Assembly: GCA_023411375.1 (NCBI GenBank)
Contig: JAEYOW010000043.1
Coordinates: 1 to 64,000 of the forward strand
From: Bacillota bacterium
GTDB lineage: Bacteria; Bacillota; Clostridia; Christensenellales; Aristaeellaceae
Direction: 5' to 3'
Length of the DNA stretch: 64,000 bases
The notes under the pieces: model-generated
What the model saw: the letters and a program-made list of their open reading frames with translations, nothing else
The model's database searches: none
What the model was told of the DNA's origin: nothing
Position numbers and translations under genes: made by a program
Shown here: in pieces, positions 17,452-25,673 of the stretch
Position numbering within the stretch: the stretch's first letter is position 1
How the letters are laid out: each line of letters starts with the position of its first letter

Positions 17452-18372
17452 ATGAGCAAAGCCATTGTACAGCACCGAAATATTACCCAAAAACGGAAAG
17501 GAATGATGTGGTATATCCCTTTGCTGTTTGTACTGCCCGCCGTCGTCTACCATGCCGCGCTGGTCGTCATTCCGGCGTTGAGTACCATCTATATGGCGTT
17601 TTATGACTGGAATGGAATTGGAAAGGGCACATTCATCGGTCTTCAGAATTTTATTGAACTTTTTACAAAGGACAGCGTTTTTCCCCTCGCGCTGTTAAAT
17701 AATCTGCGCTGGCTGATTGTCTTTTTTTTCGTTCCAACCACTCTTGGCCTGGTCATTGCCATGCTTGTAAGCAAACAAAAGAAAGGGCAGCTTATCTATC
17801 GCGCCATCTATTTCCTGCCATATGTCCTCGCCTCGATTGTTGCGGGAAAAATCTGGTCGTCATTGCTCAGTCCTTACTTTGGTGCCGGCAGGATGTTTAA
17901 GCTATTAGGCTGGACGGACGCCTCTAAAATTCTATGGCTGGGCAATCCGGATATTGCGCTCTATACTGTCGCCTTTGTCGATAACTGGCATTATTGGGGC
18001 TTTGTGATGGTGCTTTTCATCGCGGCGCTTCACCAGGTGGACAACAATCTTTATGAGGCCGCGCGTGTGGAGGGAGCCGGCAAATGGCAGGAATTCATCA
18101 CCATTACCATCCCCGGCATCGCGCCAACGCTCGTGTTTATCGTCATGACTACAATGATGTGGTCTTTCACCACTTTTGACTACATTTGGGCGATGACCAA
18201 GGGCGGCCCCGGTCAATCCACCGAAATTCTATCCACCTGGATATATAAAAACGCCTTCATCAATTATCGGGGCGGTTACGCAAATGCACTCTGCGTCGTC
18301 CAGCTGGCATTCGTGCTTCTTGTGTTTTTGCTCCAACAGCGTTTGCGAAAAAAAGCGGAGGATTACCGATGA
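17452..18372 (+). CDS. Sugar ABC transporter permease (MalF type)
   Basis: A 306-residue inner-membrane permease with about six membrane segments, the first at about 21-42 (IPLLFVLPAVVYHAALVVIPAL). The binding-protein-dependent transport signature (EAA loop) is EAARVEGAGKWQEFITITIPGIAPT, shown here in part: the Glu-Ala-Ala start and the GAGK glycine are kept. The ATG at 17452 follows AAGGAGG by nine bases. The stop overlaps the next permease gene by four bases (ATGA). Together with that protein it forms the membrane channel of the importer. No ATPase gene is present here, so a shared MsmK-like ATPase encoded elsewhere is probably used. Confidence 0.93.
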   Translation: MSKAIVQHRNITQKRKGMMWYIPLLFVLPAVVYHAALVVIPALSTIYMAFYDWNGIGKGTFIGLQNFIELFTKDSVFPLALLNNLRWLIVFFFVPTTLGLVIAMLVSKQKKGQLIYRAIYFLPYVLASIVAGKIWSSLLSPYFGAGRMFKLLGWTDASKILWLGNPDIALYTVAFVDNWHYWGFVMVLFIAALHQVDNNLYEAARVEGAGKWQEFITITIPGIAPTLVFIVMTTMMWSFTTFDYIWAMTKGGPGQSTEILSTWIYKNAFINYRGGYANALCVVQLAFVLLVFLLQQRLRKKAEDYR

Positions 18373-19205
18373 AAAAGTCTGCTACAAAAATGCGTGATAA
18401 CCCTTTGCACCATTTGGTCTTAATTCTGGTAGCCATTCTTCAAATACTTCCGCTGGCGGTGATGCTGCTAAATAGCTTCAGGACTGATAAAGCCATCAAA
18501 TCCTTGCCATTGGGCTTTCCTGAAAGCCTCTATCTTCAAAACTATCCCGATGTCTGGAGGGTCGGTGGCTATACCACCGCCTATCTGAACAGCATTTTCG
18601 TGGGGATAATCGTTGTATTTGGAATTCTGACCCTTGGCGGGCTGGCAGCTTACGGCATGGCGAAGCTTCCGCTTCCCAAAAAAGAATGGTTTATAGGTTA
18701 TTTTACAATGGCGCTGGCCGTTCCCGGTTTCCTGTTTCTTGTCCCGGATTATTTTATTATGAGCAAACTGGGGCTTACCAATTCGCAAATTGGTATCGCG
18801 CTGATCTATATTGCTCTATTCATGCCGCTCAATACAATGCTGATGCGTACTTATCTAATCGGCTTGCCCAGAGAGCTGGAGGAGGCGGGCAAGGTGGACG
18901 GCTGCAGCGATATCGGCGTATTCTGGCATATAACGGTTCCGCTTGCCCGGCCCATTATGACAACGGTCGCTCTGCTCGTATTCGCCAACTGCTGGAATGA
19001 ATTTTTATGGGCCAACACGTTTCTTACGATTGACAGCACGCGCACGGTTGCCACCCGGTTTTACAACTTTGTCTCTGAATACAGCCAAAACACCGCTCAC
19101 ATTTTTACTGCGGGCGTAATCTCGCTTGCGCCAATCGCTCTTTTGTACTTGACGTTACAGGATAATTTTATTGAGGGTATTACGGCCGGTGGTGTAAAAG
19201 GATAA
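18369..19205 (+). CDS. Sugar ABC transporter permease (MalG type)
   Basis: A 278-residue permease of the carbohydrate-uptake class 1 family, with six predicted membrane segments. The EAA loop is ELEEAGKVDGCSDIGVFW followed by HITVPLARPI, with the conserved EAGKVDG. It overlaps the upstream permease gene by four bases, so the two are translationally coupled and should form a heterodimer. The C-terminus ends in FIEGITAGGVKG, typical of this family. The ADP-ribosylglycohydrolase-fold gene begins 19 bp later, in the same operon. Confidence 0.94.
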   Translation: MKKSATKMRDNPLHHLVLILVAILQILPLAVMLLNSFRTDKAIKSLPLGFPESLYLQNYPDVWRVGGYTTAYLNSIFVGIIVVFGILTLGGLAAYGMAKLPLPKKEWFIGYFTMALAVPGFLFLVPDYFIMSKLGLTNSQIGIALIYIALFMPLNTMLMRTYLIGLPRELEEAGKVDGCSDIGVFWHITVPLARPIMTTVALLVFANCWNEFLWANTFLTIDSTRTVATRFYNFVSEYSQNTAHIFTAGVISLAPIALLYLTLQDNFIEGITAGGVKG

Positions 19206-19224
19206 TAGGAGGAGCATGCCGCAT

Positions 19225-21354
19225 ATGAAACGCATTCCCAATGATTATATAGAGCGCTGCTACGCCGGATGGCTTGCAAAGTTGATTGGCATCCGGTATG
19301 GCGCTCCTATTGAGGGCTGGACCTACGATCAAATCCGTGAAGTTTATGGGGAACTGGATGGATATCTGGTGGACTACCGTTCCTTTGCCGCCGATGATGA
19401 TTCCAACGGACCTATTTTCTTCATTCGAGCGCTGAACGACTATACTTCTACCAGAGAGCTTACTCCGCAGCAGATCGCGTTAGGCTGGCTGAACTATGCG
19501 CCCTATGAACATGGATTTTATTGGTGGGGCGGCTACGGCAATTCCACCGAGCACACCGCCTACCTGAATCTTCGCGCTGGCATACCCGCTCCACGCTCGG
19601 GTTCTATCGCCCAAAATGGCGCAACGGTTGCCGAGCAAATTGGCGGACAGATTTTCATTGATACTTGGGGGCTTGTGCTGCCCAATCAACCCGGACTGGC
19701 GGCCGAATACGCTGGTAAAGCCGCCTCTGTCAGCCACGATGGAAACGGTATTTACGGCGCCCAATTTATTGCCGCCGCCATTTCGTTAGCCTTTACGGCG
19801 GACGGGATACGCACGGTTCTCAACCGCGCCTTGGAATACATTCCAGCCGATTGTGATTATGCACGCGCCGTCAGGGATGTAATGGCTTTCCACGATGCGC
19901 AGCGGCCGCGGGATTGGCGTGCCGCATTTGAGCATGTCCGCCGGCATTGGGGTTATCACCGTTATCCAGGGAATTGCCATATCATCCCCAACTCAGCGGC
20001 CATGGTTCTTGCGATGCTCTACGGCAACGGAGACTTTGACCGGACGCTGAACATCTGCAACATGTGCGGCTGGGATACCGATTGTAACGTTGGCAATGTC
20101 GCTACCATCATGGGCGTGCTCTGCGGTTTGGATTGTATAGATTATCGAAAATGGCGCATGCCGATCAATGACTTTTTTGCTGCGTCCAGCGTGCTTGGCT
20201 GCTTAAATCAAGTAGATGTGCCTTGGTGCGTAGCTTATCTGGCTGATCTTGCCTACCGCATGGCGGGGGAAGAACTGCCTGTACGCTGGTTACCCTATAT
20301 CAAACCCGGCGAACGGTACTATCATTTTCGTTTTCCATGTTCTACACACGGTTTTACCGTGGAGGCGGAGCACAATGGCCAGATCGAGGCGCAATGGTCC
20401 AACTCAGGCGGTAAGGAGCCCGCCCTCAAAGTCAGCGTTCTCAAGTTACTGCCGGCAGAAGCTTTTCGCATCAAAAAGCGTACATATTATCGCCCTGCCG
20501 ATTTCCATGATAACCGCTACGACCCTGCCTTCTCGCCAATTCTTTATCCTGGCCAGGCAATCAGCCTTCGCATTCGCCAGGCCAAAAGCTGCTCGCAGGA
20601 GCTCTACGCGGCGTTGTATGTAAAGGATGGCAACAGCAAAAAGATTGTGGAAGGCGAAAAATTTCAAATACCAAATGATCAGTGGCTGGATCTTTCATTT
20701 AACATCCCCTCCCTTCCGCATACATGCCTGGAGGAAATGGGCGTGCGCGTTATCGCAGGCGGTGACCGCGGCTATGGCAAACGGGAAGCTGTGCTTGTAT
20801 ATGTCAGCGAGGTACGCATCACCGAAAAACCCGCCTATGATATCGACTTTTCGTATGAACGTATGGAGCTGTACTCCAATCTGCATCGTGAAGTAAGCCA
20901 ATTTACGTACCTTAAAGGCGTATGGACGCTGGAAAACGGGTGGATGAGCGGCCATACTCAGGATTATGGCGAAGCGTATACGGGAGACCTCTCGTGGAAT
21001 AACTATCGGCTGACATGCGATGTGAATTGTGTTTGCGATGGGCCCGTTTCTCTGCTTGTGCGGGTTCAGGGAGCCATACGCTCCTATGCCGTCACCCTTT
21101 CTGCCGGACAGCTGATGATCCAAAAAAACGAAAACGGCTACCATACACTGGCTGCCTGTAACCACGAAACAGTTCTGAATAAGATCTACCGATTAAGCGT
21201 TGATGTCAGGGACGCTACCCTTTGTGTCATTGAAGGAGAAAAGGAGTTGCTTCGCTATACGGATACCGAAAACCCCTACCTGAATGGCTGCATCGGCCTT
21301 GGCGTCTATCAGGGCGCGCGGGCTTTGTTTAATCATCTGCTTATTGAGCGTTAA
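19225..21354 (+). CDS. ADP-ribosylglycohydrolase-fold protein with C-terminal lectin-like domain
   Basis: A 709-residue protein. Residues 1-350 are an ADP-ribosylglycohydrolase (ARH/DraG) fold. The GIRYGAPIEG segment near the start replaces the usual GDALGxPxE, the metal-binding D57-D58-D59-S60 corresponds to the family's T-D-D-T, and D284-T-D286 in GWDTDCNVGNVA matches the family's DTD motif. A middle region (about 370-545) carries beta-strand-rich sequence, and the last 170 residues resemble a concanavalin-like jelly roll (GVWTLENGWMSG, SYAVTLSAGQL, IGLGVYQGARALF). No signal peptide. It is encoded with a sugar importer and two glycosidases, so it is more likely to act on a glycoside than on ADP-ribosylated protein. 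ATG 19225 fits the ribosome site better than ATG 19216. Confidence 0.82.
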   Translation: MKRIPNDYIERCYAGWLAKLIGIRYGAPIEGWTYDQIREVYGELDGYLVDYRSFAADDDSNGPIFFIRALNDYTSTRELTPQQIALGWLNYAPYEHGFYWWGGYGNSTEHTAYLNLRAGIPAPRSGSIAQNGATVAEQIGGQIFIDTWGLVLPNQPGLAAEYAGKAASVSHDGNGIYGAQFIAAAISLAFTADGIRTVLNRALEYIPADCDYARAVRDVMAFHDAQRPRDWRAAFEHVRRHWGYHRYPGNCHIIPNSAAMVLAMLYGNGDFDRTLNICNMCGWDTDCNVGNVATIMGVLCGLDCIDYRKWRMPINDFFAASSVLGCLNQVDVPWCVAYLADLAYRMAGEELPVRWLPYIKPGERYYHFRFPCSTHGFTVEAEHNGQIEAQWSNSGGKEPALKVSVLKLLPAEAFRIKKRTYYRPADFHDNRYDPAFSPILYPGQAISLRIRQAKSCSQELYAALYVKDGNSKKIVEGEKFQIPNDQWLDLSFNIPSLPHTCLEEMGVRVIAGGDRGYGKREAVLVYVSEVRITEKPAYDIDFSYERMELYSNLHREVSQFTYLKGVWTLENGWMSGHTQDYGEAYTGDLSWNNYRLTCDVNCVCDGPVSLLVRVQGAIRSYAVTLSAGQLMIQKNENGYHTLAACNHETVLNKIYRLSVDVRDATLCVIEGEKELLRYTDTENPYLNGCIGLGVYQGARALFNHLLIER

Positions 21355-21453
21355 TGGCGCTCAACCGCTGCAAAATATGCTTCGGCTATAAATTTCATTT
21401 GTGCACAGATTTCTCCTTTTTGCGTCCCGCCCAACGAAATTCTACGAAACCCG

Positions 21454-21482
21454 TTGCAATTCCGATTGTGGGATGCTATGCT
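21454..21482 (+). promoter_or_regulatory. Promoter of the GH3 gene
   Basis: TTGCAA (21454-21459) and TATGCT (21477-21482) are 17 bp apart, and TG lies one base before the -10 box. Transcription would start near 21489. The GH3 gene can therefore be made separately from the importer operon, and the ATG inside the -35 box is not a real start. Confidence 0.7.
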
Positions 21483-21531
21483 GAGTGATAAGGTCTCCCA
21501 TAGAAAACAAAACGCGAAAAGGATGATACGT

Positions 21532-23607
21532 ATGGATCGCAGCACCGCGCGAGCGCTGGCCCGGGAGCTGGTCGGCCGCATGACGCTGGAAGAAAAGGCA
21601 TCCCAGCTCCGTTATGATTCGCCCGCCATTGAGCGTCTGGGCATCCCGGCATACAACTGGTGGAATGAAGCGCTGCACGGTGTGGCGCGCGCTGGTACAG
21701 CTACGGTCTTTCCGCAGGCAATCGGCCTTGCGGCTATTTTCGACCCAGCATTTCACAAAAAAATCGCCTCCGCCGTTTCCACCGAGGCGCGCGCGAAGTA
21801 CAACGCGCAGCGCGATAATGGCGATCGCGACATCTACAAGGGCCTCAGCATGTGGTCGCCCAATATCAACATCTTCCGCGATCCGCGCTGGGGCCGCGGA
21901 CAGGAAACCTATGGCGAAGACCCGTTTCTGACCGCCGAGCTGGGCTGCGCTTATGTGCGCGGCCTCCAGGGGGACGGTAAGCACCTAAAAACCGCGGCCT
22001 GCGCCAAGCACTTCGCGGTTCATTCCGGCCCCGAAGCCGTACGCCACGAGTTCAACGCAAAGGTAAGCCAAAAGGATATGCGCGAAACTTATCTGCCCGC
22101 CTTTGAGGCGCTTGTGCGCGATGCGGGGGTGGAAAGCGTGATGGGCGCGTATAACCGTGTTAACGGCGAACCCGCCTGCGGCAGCAAAACGCTGCTTGTT
22201 GACATTCTGCGTAAGGAATGGGGTTTTCACGGCCATGTGGTCAGCGACTGCTGGGCCATCCGTGATTTCCATACCCATCATGGCGTTACCGATACCGCTC
22301 CCGAAAGCGCCGCGCTGGCGCTTAGCAACGGCTGTGATTTGAACTGCGGCGTCACCTATCTTCATCTCCTGCAAGCCTATCAGGAGGGACGGATTACGGA
22401 AGAAGCCATTACCGAGGCTGCCGAGCGGGTCTATACCTCCCGGTTCTTGCTGGGCGTGTTCGCGGACGATTGCGAATATGACAAGATTTCTTTGGAGGAA
22501 AACGACAGCGACGCGCATGCGGCGCTTTGCCTTGAGGCCGCCGAAAAATCCATGGTGCTTCTTAAAAACGACGGCGTTTTGCCGCTCGATCCGGATAAGC
22601 TTTCCTCCGTCGCGGTAATCGGCCCCAACGCGGATAGCGTGACCTGCCTGGAGGGCAACTACAACGGCACGTCGTCGCGCTATATCACATTCCTGCGCGG
22701 CATCCGTGAAATATGCAACGGCCATGCGCGCGTCTATTTCGCGCAGGGCTGTCACCTATTCCGCGACCGAACGAGCAACCTTGCACAGGCGGATGACCGG
22801 CTTGCCGAGGCAATCGCCATCGCGAAGAAAGCGGATGTGAGCATCCTCTGCCTTGGATTGGACGCCACCCTGGAGGGTGAGGAGGGCGATACGGGAAACG
22901 AATTCTGCTCGGGCGACAAGCCTGATCTTGAGCTGCCCGCGTGCCAGCGCAGGCTGCTTAGCGCCATCGTCGCGCTCGGCAAGCCCGTTGTGGTTGTAAA
23001 CGCGACCGGCAGCGCCGTCCGGCTGGAGGAGGGCAACGCTATTTTACAGGCCTGGTATCCCGGCCAAGCGGGCGGCGCGGCGGCGGCACATCTGCTGTTC
23101 GGCGTCAAAAATCCCAGTGGGAAGCTGCCTGTCACCTTCTACCGCAACGTGGATGACCTGCCCCCGTTCGAGGATTATTCCATGAAAAACCGCACATACC
23201 GCTATTTTGAGGGTACGCCCCTCTATCCCTTTGGCTTCGGGCTCAGCTATACGCGCTTTACCTATCAAAATGCCGCTTATGTGGACGGCGCGGTCGAGGT
23301 CACTGTGCGCAACGCTGGCGGCAGGGACGGCGAGGAAACCGTACAGGTTTATTTAACGGACTGCGACTCTCCCGCCGCCGTGCCCAACCATAGTCTGTGT
23401 GCCATCGCGCGCGTTCCTCTATGCGTGGGCGAGGAAAAGCGCGTCAGCCTGCCCATTCCGCCCCATAGCTTCGAGACGGTTCAGGCCGACGGAAGCCGCG
23501 CCGTTACAGGCACGCGCTTTGTGCTAAGTGTCGGAGGCAGCCAGCCGGATGCCCGCAGCGCTGAGCTTTTGGGGCAGCGGCCGCTTTGTGTTGAGGTTTC
23601 TCGATAG
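21532..23607 (+). CDS. Glycoside hydrolase family 3, beta-xylosidase/beta-glucosidase
   Basis: A 691-residue cytosolic GH3 enzyme with the two-domain plan. The (beta/alpha)8 domain has the nucleophile D239 in VVSDCWAI, plus YNWWNEALHGVARAG, RDPRWGRGQETYGEDP and KHFAVHSGPE. The alpha/beta sandwich domain has LEGEEGDTGNE, where the acid/base glutamate is expected. A C-terminal fibronectin type III-like domain starts at PFGFGLSYTRF. The conserved WWNEALHG and the KHFAVHSGPE pattern are those of xylosidase/arabinosidase-type members. It lacks a signal peptide, so it would act on imported oligosaccharides. The ATG at 21532 follows AAAGGATG. It has its own promoter, and a terminator follows at 23680. 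Confidence 0.92.
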   Translation: MDRSTARALARELVGRMTLEEKASQLRYDSPAIERLGIPAYNWWNEALHGVARAGTATVFPQAIGLAAIFDPAFHKKIASAVSTEARAKYNAQRDNGDRDIYKGLSMWSPNINIFRDPRWGRGQETYGEDPFLTAELGCAYVRGLQGDGKHLKTAACAKHFAVHSGPEAVRHEFNAKVSQKDMRETYLPAFEALVRDAGVESVMGAYNRVNGEPACGSKTLLVDILRKEWGFHGHVVSDCWAIRDFHTHHGVTDTAPESAALALSNGCDLNCGVTYLHLLQAYQEGRITEEAITEAAERVYTSRFLLGVFADDCEYDKISLEENDSDAHAALCLEAAEKSMVLLKNDGVLPLDPDKLSSVAVIGPNADSVTCLEGNYNGTSSRYITFLRGIREICNGHARVYFAQGCHLFRDRTSNLAQADDRLAEAIAIAKKADVSILCLGLDATLEGEEGDTGNEFCSGDKPDLELPACQRRLLSAIVALGKPVVVVNATGSAVRLEEGNAILQAWYPGQAGGAAAAHLLFGVKNPSGKLPVTFYRNVDDLPPFEDYSMKNRTYRYFEGTPLYPFGFGLSYTRFTYQNAAYVDGAVEVTVRNAGGRDGEETVQVYLTDCDSPAAVPNHSLCAIARVPLCVGEEKRVSLPIPPHSFETVQADGSRAVTGTRFVLSVGGSQPDARSAELLGQRPLCVEVSR

Positions 23608-23679
23608 CCGGAAGGCCACGAAATGCTGTAAAGACTGCGGGCCCAGTTCTGCGGTCATGGGCTTCCTCTTTTAAATTGA

Positions 23680-23714
23680 ATGGAGCGCTCGGTTCATCCC
23701 GGCGCTCCATTTTT
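23680..23714 (+). terminator. Terminator between GH3 and the AraC-type gene
   Basis: A perfect 9-bp stem (23680-23688 with 23702-23710) with a 13-nt loop is followed by TTTT. It ends the GH3 transcript and, read on the other strand, may also end the convergent AraC-type gene. Confidence 0.85.
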
Positions 23715-23724
23715 ACGGCATTCT

Positions 23725-24576
23725 TTATTTTTCAGCCTTCACAACCGGTATCCATACTTCATAGCTTGCGTTTGCGGGATCGGCGTTATAATATACCTCC
23801 ATGTCCGGGCCCTTGGCATACTCATATCCGGAGGAAGGCAGCCAGTCCGTCACGATGCGCCTCTCCAGCTCCTGGATTGAAAGGTTTGTCCCCTGCCCGG
23901 CGAATACCGCCCAGGTCGCCGCCGGAACGATGTATTCTTCGAAGGGTTCTTGCGCAGGCTGAGTACTCGCCGCCGCGATAAAATAGCGCCAATCGTCCTC
24001 ATCGCCGCAGGCGCTTACGCCTAAAATTGCCTTCGGCTCGGCGTCCATCAGCGCGGCGATGCGGCCCAGCGTTCCGTCCGTCACAACCTGCTGCCACATA
24101 CTCGGCACCGTGTCAAAATTCTTTTCCACCTCTCGTTCCAGCTTGCGCGCTACGCCCACAATACGAATCGCATCCTTCTTTTCCAACCTGTACTCCATAT
24201 CCTCCGCCCCCTGTATCGTAATATGAAAGCGGATGCGTGAGCAGGTATGCAAAACGGCTCCCGCTTCCCGGACAAGCGAAGGCGCGAAGCCATGCACGCC
24301 CTGAAACGCGCGGTTGAACGCCGTAGGTGATTCATAGCCATACTTGAGCGCGACGTCAACGATCTTTCCTCCCGCCTGCAATTCGGCGGCGGCGAGGGTC
24401 ATACGCCTGCGGCGAATGTATTCCGAAAGCGGGAATCCCGCCATATACGTAAACATGCGTTGAAAATGATATGCCGAGCAGCAGGCGATTTTTGCTGCCC
24501 GTGCGTAATCAATTTCCTCATCCAGATGTTCCTCCAGATAATCCACCGCTTCGTTAAGCCGTTTCACCCAATCCAT
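23725..24576 (-). CDS. AraC family regulator with GyrI-like effector domain
   Basis: A 283-residue regulator. The N-terminal 105 residues are an AraC/XylS double helix-turn-helix (ARAAKIACCSAYHFQRMF, then DVALKYGYESPTAFNRAF). The C-terminal 150 residues match the GyrI-like/SOUL-type small-molecule-binding domain, as in Rob and SbmC relatives (about 120-283, with YIVPAATWAVFAGQG). Such proteins usually answer to hydrophobic drugs or metabolites and control transporters. The gene faces the GH3 gene tail-to-tail, and a methyltransferase and ABC exporter lie upstream, which it may regulate. AAAGGGG precedes the ATG. Confidence 0.9.
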   Translation of the reverse strand: MDWVKRLNEAVDYLEEHLDEEIDYARAAKIACCSAYHFQRMFTYMAGFPLSEYIRRRRMTLAAAELQAGGKIVDVALKYGYESPTAFNRAFQGVHGFAPSLVREAGAVLHTCSRIRFHITIQGAEDMEYRLEKKDAIRIVGVARKLEREVEKNFDTVPSMWQQVVTDGTLGRIAALMDAEPKAILGVSACGDEDDWRYFIAAASTQPAQEPFEEYIVPAATWAVFAGQGTNLSIQELERRIVTDWLPSSGYEYAKGPDMEVYYNADPANASYEVWIPVVKAEK

Positions 24577-24623
24577 CTCAGCAAACCCCTTTCAGCAATG
24601 AGTATACCTGTTTCGCGTCCAGT

Positions 24624-24658
24624 CCGCCTCTCTTTTCGGGCACAAAAAAGAGAGGCGG
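24624..24658. repeat. Perfect 13-bp inverted repeat
   Basis: CCGCCTCTCTTTT (24624-24636) is repeated in reverse complement at 24646-24658 around a 9-nt loop. It lacks a T-run outside the stem, so it is not a clear terminator, although the loop-side A/T run could act that way on the minus strand. Confidence 0.65.
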
Positions 24659-24803
24659 CCAAAGCCGCCAGATGCCGCAACTTCCAGCTTTCAAACCAAA
24701 ACTGGCACTAAGCGCAGTGTTACAAATGCTTCGGCAGCCCGGTAAGAAACGTAAAGCTATAGAGATTTCGCTTCTACGGCCCTTGTAAGGCTACAACCCT
24801 TGA

Positions 24804-24840
24804 CCCAAAACTGGCCGCGCTTTGCACGGCCAGTTTTGGG
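24804..24840. repeat. Perfect 14-bp inverted repeat
   Basis: CCCAAAACTGGCCG (24804-24817) is repeated in reverse complement at 24827-24840 around a 9-nt loop. A direct copy of its core lies at 24696-24706. No T-run follows. Confidence 0.65.
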
Positions 24841-24844
24841 AATG

Positions 24845-24890
24845 CTAAAGGCAACGCCCCTAGCCGCGGGAGGTAGGGGAGAATCCCCGC
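24845..24890. repeat. GC-rich intergenic repeat, copy A
   Basis: This stretch (CTAAAGGCAACGCCCCTAG, then a CGCGGG and a GGGGAGAATCCCC hairpin) aligns with the stretch at 30534-30580 over about 45 bp with many matches by eye. It appears to be a diverged copy of one intergenic repeat family. Confidence 0.5.
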
Positions 24891-24962
24891 CAACAGTCTT
24901 AGCGCTACCGTCCCTCTCCTCTTATACGAAAGAGTTTTACAGCGATTTTTTCAATATCCTCA

Positions 24963-25580
24963 TTATTCCGCCAATGCCTTCTCCAACCCGGGCTTTCGCT
25001 TCCAGCCAATCAAAATGCCCGTGGCAAAACTTGTACGCTGCCAGCTTAAATGCTCAAAATCAAGCGAATGAAGCGCGTCCATCATATCCCGTTTGCATAC
25101 CGGCCGGCTTTCCGCCCCGCCGTCGTCCGTCACAAGCTGCGAAAGCGCTCGTATTGCGGCAGGGCAGCATGCCACGCCAAGCAAAAGCTGCCCGCCCTCT
25201 TTCAACACGCGTCTCGCTTCTTTCAGGGTTTTGAGCAAAGTTTCCGGCTCCGCGCCCTCCAACTTCATCAGTACCGCGTCAAAGGAGTTCTTTCGCCAAG
25301 GAATATCCCCCGCGCTTGCGTATACAATATCGCAATTTTGCAAGCGGCTCCTCGCGCGCCTGACCTCCTCCATGCTATCGGAAACGCCGCATACCTCGCA
25401 TTGCATGTTCCGGCGCAGGTACTCGGCCATCAGCCCCTCGCCAACGCTGGCGTCGAGAACCTTGTCCTCGGGATCAACGACCGCCCATTTTAGCATTCCC
25501 CTTTCAAGTTGGGAAAGCTTCGGGCGAACCGCCGCGGCAGCTTCTCTGGAAACCGCCCGTCCCTGTACCTTGGAAAGCAT
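24963..25580 (-). CDS. Class I SAM-dependent methyltransferase
   Basis: A 205-residue protein with a Rossmann-like methyltransferase fold. Motif I is VLDASVGEGLMAEYL, the acidic loop is around CGVSDSMEEV, and the motif-IV-like DAVLMKLEGAE and the LKEGGQLLLG segment follow. The N-terminal 45 residues hold a short helical lead. The substrate cannot be told from the sequence; small molecules are as likely as nucleic acids. It starts behind AAGGAGG with an extended -10 promoter upstream. It lies between the AraC-type regulator and the ABC exporter, all on the minus strand, but 94 bp separates it from the exporter permease. Confidence 0.82.
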   Translation of the reverse strand: MLSKVQGRAVSREAAAAVRPKLSQLERGMLKWAVVDPEDKVLDASVGEGLMAEYLRRNMQCEVCGVSDSMEEVRRARSRLQNCDIVYASAGDIPWRKNSFDAVLMKLEGAEPETLLKTLKEARRVLKEGGQLLLGVACCPAAIRALSQLVTDDGGAESRPVCKRDMMDALHSLDFEHLSWQRTSFATGILIGWKRKPGLEKALAE

Positions 25581-25618
25581 GGTCGTCCTCCTTAGCTATT
25601 GTCTGATCTCTTTACGCA

Positions 25619-25630
25619 ACCATTATATCA
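25619..25630 (-). promoter_or_regulatory. Extended -10 promoter of the methyltransferase gene
   Basis: On the minus strand TGATATAAT ends at 25622 (TATAAT at 25627-25622). Transcription would begin near 25615, about 35 nt before the ATG at 25580. Confidence 0.6.
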
Positions 25631-25673
25631 CAAAATTGCTAAGAATGCACGTACTTTTGTAACATTTAATCAG

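Larger units (their letters stand above)
24577..24962. other. 386-bp gene-free region with dyads and repeats
   Basis: No credible gene is present. It holds two long perfect inverted repeats (24624-24658 and 24804-24840), an 11-mer (CCAAAACTGGC) repeated directly at 24696-24706 and 24805-24815 and inverted at 24829-24839, and a GC-rich block (24845-24890) that resembles one at 30533-30580. The repeat content suggests a decayed small mobile or intergenic repeat element. Confidence 0.55.

Noticed and set aside
24804..24840. Rho-independent terminator
   Set aside because: The 14-bp dyad has no T-run on either side and lies about 120 bp past the methyltransferase stop.
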